A stretch of DNA of 17,285 nucleotides, from positions 10,810 to 28,094 of the forward strand of contig FJOG01000074.1 of NCBI GenBank assembly GCA_900073065.1, written 5' to 3'. The notes beneath the pieces are model-generated. The model was not told the origin of the DNA, did not search any database, and was given only the letters and a program-made list of their open reading frames with translations. Below are positions 1 through 9,800 of the stretch, in pieces; positions within the stretch are counted from its first letter, which is position 1; each line of letters starts with the position of its first letter. This DNA comes from Phialocephala subalpina. Lineage: Eukaryota > Ascomycota > Leotiomycetes > Helotiales > Mollisiaceae. The position numbers were made by a program, and so were the translations under genes.

Positions 1-46
1 TCTTTGAGTTGCTCCGTAGCAACGAGGTAGGTTGAGTTTAGTTTAA
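1..46 (-). other. 5' leader and self-complementary PBS of a gypsy copy running off the left edge
   Basis: This is the start of the internal region of an LTR retrotransposon read on the minus strand. It matches the leader at 12796-12837 almost base for base, including a TTGCT/AGCAA hairpin (9-13 and 18-22). The plus-strand AGTTTAGTTT at 35-44 is repeated in complementary form inside the neighbouring LTR at 109-118, the mark of a self-primed element. Because leader sequence is present, the LTR at 47-228 is not a solo LTR. The rest of the element would lie to the left of the window. Confidence 0.7.
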
Positions 47-228
47 TGTCACGAATCCAAAGTCCTTGGTACAGAGCAAGCTGTTGTAAGGGAGGTTCTA
101 TTAAGACCAAACTAAACTAAGGAAAGAAGATCAAGGTTGCGCCTCGAGGAGGAGTTATATCCCCTGGTTCTGCCGGGCGGTAGGCTAAGCGAGGTCACGT
201 GAGACTAGGCTAAGCCTAATCTGTGACA
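47..228 (-). mobile_element. 5' LTR (182 bp) of a second, diverged gypsy element
   Basis: It begins TGTCACG and ends CTGTGACA, so it has the TG...CA ends and inverted termini of an LTR. Its left part (U5/R on the minus strand) closely matches the LTRs at 6583-6775 and 12838-13030: the first 20 bases, then the block around 94-128. Its U3 part is clearly different, so it comes from a related subfamily rather than the same copy. On the minus strand a TATA-like GATATAA (centre near 158) lies about 38 nt before the repeated AGTTTAGTTT. A CACGTG E-box lies at 196-201. It is much less AT-rich than the sequence to its right. The target duplication cannot be tested because the other end is outside the window. 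Confidence 0.8.
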
Positions 229-1570
229 AATAAAAACTATAATTTAGAAATTATAAGTATTTTTATTAATTATTATTAAAAAGTATAATTACTTATTTAT
301 ATATTATATATATTATATTGGTTATAATCGGGCGTTTTATAATTATATTAAATTGATTATACGATTCTAATATAAGAGAAATTTACTTATTAATTAATTT
401 GATTTAATTAAGCGCGATATATGATTATTTAATTAAGAATAATTAATTAATAACTAAGTAATTTATAAGAATTACTATTAAAGAGTAATTTATAAGGAAT
501 TACGCTAATTTTATCCGATTTTATTATAAAACCCAATTAAAATTAACGAGAGAATTTTAAAATCATTAAATTATCGATTTAATAATATTATAATTTTCTT
601 AAATTTGATACCCAATATTTCGCTTTATTAACCAAATACGAAATTAAAAGTTTTATATTTAAAACGCTAATATTTAATTCTATTAGAAGTATAAATTTTA
701 GATAAATCGATCGTAAATTGGATTTTTAAGAGAATTTTTAAAGAGTTTTTTAAAAATTAAATTTTAAAATTTAATATTAAATTTACGATTTAAATGTTTA
801 AATACATTTATATTAAATAAAATTATTAACCTTAGAAAAATTATTTTTGATTTTTATAAAACTTTTAAAAGATTTTACGAAATCTTATAAAAAGCTAAAA
901 ATTATTATAAAAATCTTAAAGTAAATAAATAGGGCCTTGTAATCCAATTGCTCCGAGATTAAATTTTATAGTAAATATATTTTATTTATTATCAGATTAT
1001 AAATTTTATAATATTTAAATTAAAATTTAATTTTAAAATTTTATATAAATTTAATTATAAAATAAAGTTTATATTTTGATTTTTAATACTTGAATTAATA
1101 TAATAAAACTGGTTTTGAATTTGATAATTAATTTTTAATATTTAAATAATTAAGTTTAAGAATTTTTTCTTAAGAATAATTTTAAGAAAATTTTAATATT
1201 CGTAAAAATTTCAATTATTAAGATTCTTAAGTTTTTATCGTTTCGAAAAATTTAAACCATATAAAATATAATTATTTATATTTAAAATCAAGTTAAATAA
1301 TTAATTTTATTCGAATTTTATAATAAAATTTAAGAAAGTATTTTAATTTTCTTAAAAAATTTAAAATAATTATTAAAACTTTAAAAATTAATATTTTTAA
1401 GTAATTTTTAATTATTAAGATTATTTAAAATAATTTTTTCGTTTTCTTTAAATTTTACAAGGGATAAATTAATCGGTAGATCTAATTATATTAATTAGAA
1501 AATAAATACCGATTTATACTTAGAAATTAATAATTTTATACTTTATATTAATAGTATGAAACCGCCCCTA
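229..1570. other. Extreme AT-rich RIP-degraded stretch, no readable gene
   Basis: Almost entirely A and T, with the remaining C mostly in CpG, CpC or CpT and almost no CpA or TpG. This is what saturating RIP leaves. Stops occur in all frames every few codons and I could not align any segment to a known protein family by eye. Its right end probably includes the leader of the copia gag ghost that follows. It is most likely transposon debris, but that is inference. Confidence 0.6.
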
Positions 1571-1579
1571 ATAAAAAGC

Positions 1580-2385
1580 TTTATTATAAGATTATTAAAG
1601 AGAAAAATAAATTCGATATATAAAGTGAATTTTATTTTAATAAGTTAACAATTAAATATATCGATAAATATAACGAGTTTAATCGTAATAATAAGAGAAC
1701 TTTAAAAGTATTAAAGTTTATTATATCCTTAGAAAATACAAAACGTTTTAAAGATAAAATTAATACTAAAGATTTATACGAGGTTATTATATCTATTTAT
1801 AGCGAATCAAATTTTAAATTAATCGAACGATATTTTGATAAAATAATTGATTTTAAATATAATTCTTTTAGTTCGATCGATTAATATATTAATAATATTC
1901 AATTTAATATTATTTAAATGGAATAATTTATTACTAAGTTATTAATAGTATAAATAATTCTTAAAAACTTATTTTCTTCGTTCGAAAGCTTTTAAATCGT
2001 AAATACAAAGAATTAAATAAAAATATAAAGAATATTAATATATTTAAATTAATCTCGGATTTAATTTCGAAAGAAACTCAATTTAATTTAAATATTAATT
2101 TAAAAGCTAATAAAGTTTTTATTAATAATTAATCTTATTATAAATATTATAATGAATTAAAATATATAAAAGGTAAATATTTTATTAAATACTTCGAACT
2201 TAAAAATAAAAACAAGTCTTTTAATAAAAATTCTAATAAATTTAAAGATAAATTTAAAGATAAAAATAATAAATTTAAATTCGAGTTTATTAAAATACTA
2301 ATAAATACGTTTTTACAAGTAAATAATAATTTAATTAAGAATAATCTTAATTCTAAAGAACTCGATGTTAATAAGTATAATTAAG
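1580..2385 (+). pseudogene. Ty1/copia-type gag relic
   Basis: Gag would form the particle shell and bind the RNA of a copia retrotransposon. Reading the plus strand, and taking TAA as former Gln codons, a gag-like alpha-helical protein appears (for example INTKDLYEVI at about 1759-1788 and KLISDLISKETQ at 2046-2081). It is followed by a zinc knuckle at 2139-2180 with the exact C-X2-C-X4-H-X4-C spacing of the family. All four ligands are now Tyr codons (TAT), each one transition from Cys or His. After the knuckle comes a Lys-rich tail. The first part reads in the frame starting at positions 1 mod 3, the knuckle part in the 0 mod 3 frame, so a frameshift lies around 1990-2040. The relic stops abruptly where a copia LTR begins. 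No protease, integrase or RT follows on this strand. Confidence 0.7.
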
Positions 2386-2517
2386 TATTAATTCTATTCT
2401 ATGGAAGGGAGCAAAGCTCCCTTATATGCAACTTGTATAATGCAAGAGGCTAAGGGTACGTGGCTTAAAGCCACGTGATCCTAGCCTTAAGAGATAAGGC
2501 TAAAACTCATTTTAATA
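2386..2517 (-). mobile_element. Probable copia 3' LTR, about 132 bp
   Basis: Read on the minus strand it begins TATTAAAATGAG and ends GAATTAATA. These fit TGTTA...TAACA-type copia ends after one transition each. It is preceded on that strand by AGTGGGAG (plus 2518-2525), a typical copia polypurine tract, and it lies just after the end of the minus-strand copia pol relic. It is a GC-richer island with two strong hairpins, AAGGGAGC/GCTCCCTT (2405-2423) and ACGTGGCTT/AAGCCACGT (2458-2476). The left boundary is set only by the short terminal inverted repeat and is uncertain. No matching second LTR is visible to the right, so the element is probably truncated. Confidence 0.55.
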
Positions 2518-2525
2518 CTCCCACT
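2518..2525 (-). other. Copia polypurine tract
   Basis: On the minus strand this is AGTGGGAG directly before the LTR, where plus-strand DNA synthesis would be primed. Position and sequence fit copia elements. It supports the orientation deduced from the pol relic. Confidence 0.45.
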
Positions 2526-2859
2526 TTAACGAAAGCTCTTATAGACTAAATACTAAATACAAATAGAGATTAGCTTTTATATATTCAAAAACTAAAGTAT
2601 ATTTTCGATAAATTATAATTAAAATTTAGTGGGAAAAAAGTTTATTAAAAAAATAGCGACCAAAGAAAAGTAAATTCGATTCGAAATATAATCGAAGTAT
2701 TAAATAATAGTAAAGAGCTATATACAAAAAGTCCGAATAGTTTTATAAAGAAAAAAAAAAGTCGAAAATATTCGAATAAAATATTAATTAAACGGTAAAA
2801 GCTCGATTTGTAAATAGAAAATAAAAAGAATAATAATCGAGTATTAAACTCTTTTTCGA

Positions 2860-5100
2860 GTAAAAATATTCTTTATTATTTTACTTTTATAGACTTTCGA
2901 AATACATCGAATTTATCTCGAGATAAAAGTTTAATTAAATTATTCGCAATTTATTTTTATATAAAAATATATCGCAAATCAATATAATTTTTAGTAACTT
3001 TTTCGCGAATAAAATAATAATAAATTTTAATATGTTTAATTTGATCGTAAAATTAATCGTTTTTAATTAAAGCGATAATACTTTGATTATCCCCGTAAAT
3101 AATCGTCGCTTTTTGATCGAAGTTTAAATTTTTATTGATTTATTAAAAAAAACTTTATAATTAAATAGTTTTTTAGTAATATTAATTTGTTCGATATATT
3201 CGATTTCATACGAAGAGAAAAAGACCGTAAGTTAGTGCTTCGAAGACTAAGAAATAATAGTAAAATCGAGATTAAAAACGTAATTAGAAATCGATCGTCG
3301 AGTATTAAAATCCCTGGTTTAATTCGAGTCCGTGAAACCGCTTAATAATTAAAGAGACCCGCGGAATATTAAGCTTATATATAGAGTATATTTAATGTAT
3401 TTAAAGATTCGTTTAACGGCGACTATATAAGTTTCAATAAGATTCGAGGAGAAACGAGAGATAATTAAGACAACGAAAGCTAAATCGGATCGAGTGCCGA
3501 GTATAGTATATATAAGAGAGCTAATTGCTAATTAATATTCCTTTTAGAACTTTAATTTAACTTCGTAATTATTTTTAATAAGTATAAATCGACTCGAGGT
3601 TTTTATTAGTGTTTTAACGCCGTTATAATTTTGCATTTAATAATCTTCGAGAACTTTTTAAAGGTATACAATTTAAAAGAATTACAAAGTTCGACGCGAA
3701 TAATCTCGAATAACTTTTATATTTAAATAAAAATAGTATATATTAAAATCGGATATTTTAAACCGTTTATTAAAACTAATTTTAAGAGTATCGATATTTG
3801 ATTTAAAAGCTTTAATAATAAGAAAATCGTTTATATAAATTGCAATAATTAGACTATTTTTATAGAAAATAAAAGAGTTTATATTAAATACTTTAAATTT
3901 AAGTTCCTTTAAGAATGCGGCGAGAGTATTATATTACACGCGAAATAACTATTTTAAACTATAAAGGGCTTTTCGAAGTTTGGTTATACCGGTGATATTA
4001 TAACCCGTAAGTAATTCGATCTAAATATCGGTATTAATTTCCTCGTAGAAAAATACAATTTTAATATCTATTTATTCGAATTCTTAGTCGAAAGCGGAAA
4101 TTATAGCGAAAATGGCTTTATAGTTTATAAGTTTAACTACGGAAGCGAATATTTTATAAAAGTCGATCTTTTCTCGTTACTCGAAACCACGGATTATTTA
4201 ACGGGCTTTATACCGCAAGATTTTATTATATATTCTTTTTTTGATTTTAAAAACTTATTTACTCGTGAGAAATTCTCGATTAAACGAGTAATCTTTTGGT
4301 GTTTAAATCCTATTCTCGATTAAAGAATTATATTCGTTTTTAATAGCTTCTTTTTATTATAATTAAACTAAAGATTTTATAGCTTGTTTTAAAGTTTTAA
4401 ACTCGAATAGCTTATAAAAGTCCGATTTACTAAAGAAAGTAAAGAGAGAGAGCTCATTAAAAATAAAAGTATATATAAAGATAAAAAGTAAATTAAAAGG
4501 ATTTAGTGATTTGAAAGCTCGATAAAAGTAATAATAAAGGGATAGTGGATTAGCGTACTCCGTATTTAAAAGTTCGGGAGTTATAATCTTAAAGAGAAGA
4601 GTTTTTAAATAGAGAAATAAGTGTCAAATTTAATCGATATCCTCGAAATTTTCATTGTTACTTTATTGCGAAATATACTCGAAATCGGAGTTTTATACGG
4701 TAAATAGAGTAGTATTAAATAAGTCTCTAAAGTTATCCTCTAAATAGTTTATTAATTCGTTTTAAAGAAGACTTTCGGAGGTTTAAGAGTTTTAAACGGT
4801 CCTTTAAAGGCTTATATTATAAAAATCTTTTAATTTAATATTTTTAGCGTTTAAATTGTATTTATACTTTTAAATGTATTAACGTTTAATTGCTCGATAA
4901 AAATTTAAATCTCTTAAAAGTAATTCGTCCGATTAAAAAGCTTTAAAGTTAAAATCAACGGATAATTCTTATTGAAAATTAAAAGTTAAAATAGTAAAAA
5001 ATCTTTAATCGTTTAAAGTTTAAAAAAAAGCGATCGAGTTTTTTCGTTTAATATTCAAAGTACTCGAAGATAATCTTTGAAATAGTGAAATTTAATAAGT
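2860..5100 (-). pseudogene. Ty1/copia pol relic (integrase, RT, RNase H)
   Basis: This is the polyprotein of a copia retrotransposon, saturated with mutations. Reading the minus strand with stops treated as former Gln or Trp, the RT begins near 4370. It contains RYKAR-IIRGFE (about 4160-4214), then KLRKALYSLK, FYKNSLIIAI and the active-site box at 3823-3837, now YINDF where the family has YVDDL. One of the two catalytic Asp is therefore Asn. The RNase H part shows IIYGDNQS (about 3079-3102) followed by IKHIKI, IREKV and the usual C-terminal Ser-Arg-Asp-Lys-Phe block near 2900. Upstream, around 4600-5090, a weaker integrase-like reading is present (for example LPYKTPISSIFRNK near 4690). I am less sure of that part. 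Several frame changes are needed. No gag is found upstream on this strand, so the 5' end is lost near 5100-5500. Confidence 0.8.
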
Positions 5101-5504
5101 CGAGATTTAAAATATTAATATCCGAGGAATTAAAATTAAAAGAATTAAAACTCGAAGCGTTAATATTTTAACGAGTATAACTCAAAAAAGATTATCGAAT
5201 TACTATTAAAATTCATTGTATATTTAAAAAAGAATAAAAAGCAAGCGATTAGAAATTAAACGATTAATTATTTAAATAATCTAAATAAATATTATATTTT
5301 CTATAAAAAAGTCTTTTATTATAATACGTTTTCTCTTAAAATTCGATTTTAAGAAAAAGATCGAAATAAATATTAATTTAATATATTCGAAAGTATAAGT
5401 GACTTTAAGTTTAATAAAATCAGAGAAAAAATCTCGATTTAATTTATTTTCGGTATTTTTAAAATTAAATTACTATTATTTTCTAAATATCGGTGATTTG
5501 ATTG
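5101..5504. other. AT-rich debris between the copia relic and the less mutated segment
   Basis: Same composition as the copia relics and possibly the remains of the 5' part of the minus-strand copia element, but I could read no motif. Base composition changes sharply near 5505, where CpA, TpG and GC-rich words return. Confidence 0.4.
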
Positions 5505-6379
5505 CCGTTTTCGGCAGGCACTTGCCCGCTGGTTTACGCTGCCTCTCCACTCGCTTAAGCGCTCAGCCTAAGGCCACCAAAAATTTGGCGAGCGTTCCCT
5601 ATCGCCGTTTTAAATAGACTATCAATCTTCCAACTTCATTCCTACCTCCAAAAATGGCGGAGCGCATCCCCCCCCCCCGAAAACCCCGAGCTCCCTCCCA
5701 AGGGAAAGTTTCTAAGCGGAAAACGGATCACACTACTTATTCAACTTCCTACTCTCGCACTACAAAATGTATATATTCCCGCCGCTTTATTCTTCGATTC
5801 TTAAGTCTTCATTTTTCATTCTTTACTCTACTTTCGATATCTCTTCGATTTACTCACTCATTCACTACTCCACTTTATTACTCTTTTATCACTTATTCGA
5901 TTGAACTACTCATTTTATTACTATTGCCCTCAATTATTCGTTTTTCGCTCTTTATACTCAATTCTCTCGATTACTCTTTAGCGCTTATAAGTTCGATTAG
6001 TCTACGCATCGCTAAATTAGTGCAATATCGTAGTAGTTATATTCGAGAGATTCGCAGACTCTACGGTACGACTAAGGCCGCCAAATATTCAAGTGGAAAT
6101 CCGCTATTTAAAATATCGAGTAAAGTCCTTTTCTAATTTTATTACTACAATTATCGACGATATCCCTTCAATTAGCTTCAGTTATTTGTGCAAGCCCTTT
6201 ATCCTCTCGTATAGCGAATCTTATATTTCTTCTTAGAAAACTATTTACTCGGCGACGATATAACCCGTTTCCCCCGACGTTTCGCTTAACGTTAAACCCT
6301 TCGCTATAATCGAAGTAAAGCTCCCCCGATTTTACTAAACGGAGAGGAATAATCTCGAGTATATAAATCACGAGTAAAG
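5505..6379. other. Moderately GC, pyrimidine-rich region upstream of the DUF3435 relic
   Basis: This segment is far less AT-rich than its left neighbour. It contains a run of 11 C at 5668-5678 and a long CT-rich stretch from about 5740 to 5960 with many ACTC and TTCGAT words. By position it could be the promoter and 5' untranslated region of the DUF3435 gene that follows. I see no repeat ends or RNA gene that would define it better. Confidence 0.4.
5654..6136 (+). CDS. Hypothetical 160-codon open frame, doubtful
   Basis: This is an uninterrupted frame starting at an ATG in a favourable context (AAAATGG). The predicted protein begins with a Pro/Arg/Lys-rich stretch and then becomes Ser/Leu/Ile/Phe-rich because the DNA is pyrimidine-rich. 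I recognise no domain. The hydrophobic middle part looks like a by-product of CT-rich DNA rather than true membrane segments. It is notable mainly because an open frame this long is rare in this window. It sits just upstream of the DUF3435 relic and could equally be part of that gene's 5' untranslated region. Treat it as unproven. Confidence 0.2.
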   Translation: MAERIPPPRKPRAPSQGKVSKRKTDHTTYSTSYSRTTKCIYSRRFILRFLSLHFSFFTLLSISLRFTHSFTTPLYYSFITYSIELLILLLLPSIIRFSLFILNSLDYSLALISSISLRIAKLVQYRSSYIREIRRLYGTTKAAKYSSGNPLFKISSKVLF

Positions 6380-6582
6380 TTGAAAAAGAAAAGTCGAGTG
6401 CGGAAATCCAATTTTACTTACGATAGTAACTCTAATCTTAATTCTAATTCTAAGGTTACCAAAGATTCTAACTATAATTCTCTATTTAATAACGAATCCG
6501 ACTTTAAATTTAATGCCGAGATTAAAACTATAAATATTAAGCGAATAATGCGAGAATTTGAAGAAGAAAGAGTCACGTTATC
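6380..6582 (+). pseudogene. DUF3435 tyrosine-recombinase-like gene, 5' part (split by gypsy)
   Basis: This is the N-terminal part of the gene that continues at 13031. The open frame from an ATG at 6380 gives a basic start, a Ser/Asn-rich low-complexity segment and then MREFEEERVTLS, where the gypsy element interrupts it inside a Ser codon. Removing the element and one copy of the TTATC duplication keeps the frame open into LYNETKTII on the other side. That is the best evidence that both halves are one gene. The true start is uncertain; 6380 and 6548 are both in-frame ATGs. Asn-rich DNA here could be former Asp codons (GAT to AAT), which would make it a Ser/Asp-rich acidic tail. That last point is inference. 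Confidence 0.6.
6578..6582. repeat. Target site duplication, left copy (TTATC)
   Basis: TTATC immediately precedes the left LTR and recurs immediately after the right LTR at 13031-13035. A perfect 5-bp duplication is what Ty3/gypsy integrases produce. Confidence 0.9.
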
Positions 6583-6775
6583 TATCACGAATCCAAAGTC
6601 CTAAGCGCAAGAGTGTTACTAGAAGGCTGGTTCTATTAAGACCAAACTAAACTAAAGGAAGAAGAGGGAGCTCGAAGGCAAGCCCTCGATAATATCTAAC
6701 TATTCTGCCGCGCCACACCGCCTACGCTAGCACGTGATCACGTGGTTAATCTCAAGCCGAGACTAAGCCGTGACA
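6583..6775 (-). repeat. 3' LTR of the gypsy element (193 bp)
   Basis: It pairs with 12838-13030 at the same length. By direct comparison I count 11 differences, all transitions. Its outer end reads TATCACG instead of TGTCACG, so the terminal TG is damaged. It keeps the palindrome CACGTGATCACGTG at 6731-6744 and ends CCGTGACA. Confidence 0.95.
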
Positions 6776-6778
6776 TTA

Positions 6779-6789
6779 CCCCCCCCTCC
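6779..6789 (-). other. Polypurine tract of the gypsy element
   Basis: On the minus strand this is GGAGGGGGGGG, 3 nt before the 3' LTR. It is the expected primer site for plus-strand DNA synthesis. Its position fixes the orientation of the element independently of the coding sequence. Confidence 0.8.
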
Positions 6790-6892
6790 GGAATAAGCTT
6801 GTCCCTAAGCTTGAATTGACCTCTCTCCGTAGTAAACCCTTATATTTTATACAACTCTAATATTTACAGAAAAATTTTACTTTATACTTAAA

Positions 6893-9800
6893 TCACTTTA
6901 CAAGTTTCTCATCGTTTGGTCTAACCCCCGGCGAGATCTTTTGCTTAGTACATTGCAATTAATAATCGAGGTTCTTTAGTGGTCCCGAAAGGTTAAAGTA
7001 AGCGTCGTAAAACTTCTGTAAGGCTAAGGGATTATAATTGAAAAAAGAGGCCGTATATTACGTCGGATTTTTATCGCAACTTTTCTACTTTACTTTATAT
7101 TGCAATTTGCGGTAATGTAATCTCGTAGCTATAATTTCTTTTACTTCGTACTCGATTTTTCCATCGATATCTTCTCTTTCGAGTTCTTTATTGATTTGTC
7201 CGGGGAGAGGATTTATTGTTGCCTTTCGAAGTTTATTTGCGTGAAAAACAAAGTGGATTTGGCTAAAATATCTAAGTAAATCGAGCTTATAAGAAGTATT
7301 AACCATTTCGAGAACTTTAAAGGGACCCGCGGCTTGATTCGAGAGCTTTCGACTCGATCGAAGAGCTTTTTACGTCGAGTTATTCACGTATACCCAATCA
7401 TTTACGGTCTAATTCGACTCTCGTTTTCTTTTATTCGCTTGTCGAGTATATCTCTCTTGTGATCTCCGCATATTGTCTTAAGCAACGGCTACGGATTCGT
7501 GTAGGCGGACGATAAGAGCCTTAGCCTCTTCTCGATTTAACTTCTTTTTAGGCGTGACGTATTTAACGAGTGTTTGCCAATCGAAGGATATTCGAGTCTC
7601 ATAGCCTCGTTCGGTAAAGAATAAGGATTATCCGATAGTCTCGTGCTATAAGGAAGCTTATTGAAGGTTAAAGATAGTAATCTACTTGTTCTAATCGTCT
7701 TAGTAGAAGTTGATATACGGGCGGAGGCGTTAATCGAAGTATTGATTAACGATCTCTATTTGATCGTCGGTTTGCGGGTGATTTGCGGTCGAAAGTTGAA
7801 TTTTAACTCTTAATCGAGTGCAAAACTCCTTCCAAAAGTCCGAATCGAATTGAGGACTTTGATTAGACGTAATTGAGTTTGGAATGCCGATATAGCGTAT
7901 AACGTGAGTTAAAAAGAGTGGTGCTAATTATTTGGCCGTAATAGTATCTTTAATCGGGATCGAGATAAACCGTTTGCATAATCGGTCGATAATAATTACT
8001 ATTATATTATTTCTACTTTTCGACTCCGGGCACTTCTTGAAATCGATGGTAACGTGTTGCTACGGGCGATTAGAGATCGGGAGTTGTTGTAAGAGACTAA
8101 GCGTCTTATCTCGAGAACGCTTAGTTCTTTTATATATGTGATAATTATCATAATACCGATTTACGTCTCTCGGTAACCCTTTCCAATAATAGCGGGCTCG
8201 AAGGAGTTGTTTGAGCTTACTTTGTTCGGGATGGCCGGTAAGAGGTTTTTTGTGAGCTTCGCGGATAAGCGCGGTCCGAAGAGGCATCGTTGGAGTTATT
8301 ATACCTTCGGTGACTACGAGCTTCCCTAATCGAAGTAATAGACCGTCTCGAAGTTGCTAAGTGTTCTCCTCCTCCGTGCGAGCAAAGGTTCGATAGTCTT
8401 CGAGCTTTTCCGCGGTCTTATTATCCTCGAGGACTTTGTGAATTAGCTCTAGGTTAATGTACTCCTCTTTAATACTCTCGAGAACTGGTTCGATCGGAGA
8501 TAATTGGAGTTCTTCGATGATCTCGGGATCGAGTCTCGATTGAGGCAAAAAAGTCTTTGTGCGGTAAGAACGGATCGCTTCTTTAGTTATCGATACGTTT
8601 TCCTCTCGCCGAGTTAGTGCGTTTGCTCTCTTATTAAGCTTTCTCGCTCGATATATTAACTTGAAGTTATATCGAGAGAGGAGTTTAGACCACCGAGTTT
8701 GTCTTTCGGAGAGTATCTTTGTAGACATAAAATACTCGAGGGCGCGGTGATTTAAATAGATCAAAAAAGGATCGTCCGTTTGGATCCCTTGTAACTCGGG
8801 ACGCCATTTTTTTAAAGCGCGAACGATAGTTAGTATTTCCTTATCGTGAATATCGTAATTTAGCTCCGCTAATTGCATAGTCTTAAAGAAGAAAGTAAGC
8901 GGGTACTATAATCCATCCTTTAAATCTTTTTGAGAGATAACGCCCGCGAGAACTCCGTTCGAAGCGTCGATTTCCACTATAGTTTCCCAATCGGCGTAGT
9001 AATAGTGTAAAATAAGTATCGAGAGGATACACTTTTTAAGAGCATCGAACGCGTCTTAGTATTCTTGCGTCCATTTCTACTTAAATCCTTTATTCGTGAG
9101 TTAATGAAGGGGTTTATACATTCGACCGTATTCGGCGATAAATCTGCGGTAGAAATTACAAAATCTTAAGAACGATTGGACCCCGCGGACCGTCTTTAGC
9201 TCTTTCTAGTCTTTGATTACCTCGACCTTCTTTGGATTAGCCATAATCCTTTCCGTAGAGATGATATAGCTTAAAAACTCAATCCGAGTAACATTAAATT
9301 CCGACTTCTTAATATCCGCTTATAGACTCGCATCGCGGAGACGGTCTAAGATTTTCTTTATATGTATCTCGTGCTCGAGGGGATTTTAAGAGTAAATAAG
9401 GATATTATTAAAATATACGGTGCAAAAGTTATCGAAGTACTCGAAAAAGATATCGTTTATATACCGTTGAAAGGTAATCGGGCCATTACTTAGTCCGAAT
9501 GGGAAGACTCTCGATTTGTAAGATCCGTAGCGGGTCCGAAAAGTAGTTAATTCTTCGGAGTCTGGGTAGACCCGAATTCGATTGAAAGTTTATCGAATAT
9601 CGAGCTTAGTAAAAATTTTTGCTTAAGAAAAACAAGCGAGAGTCTCATCGATTAATAAGATCGGATATTTGTCTTTTCGAGTAAAGTTATTCAATTTTCG
9701 GTAATCGATACAAAATCGAAGGGACTTATTAGTTTTCTTAACGAAGAGAATTAGAGAGGCAAATAATGCGTGACTCGGGGTAATAAAACCTTTATCGAAA

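Noticed and set aside
2622..2641. Second purine tract (AGTGGGAAAAAAG) on the plus strand as another polypurine tract
   Set aside because: No LTR end follows it, so I treat it as chance.
6168..6371. Minus-strand open frame upstream of the DUF3435 relic
   Set aside because: No family resemblance; length is within chance for this composition.
7932..8141. Plus-strand open frame across the gypsy integrase region
   Set aside because: It lies antisense to the integrase core, whose minus-strand reading has clear catalytic residues.
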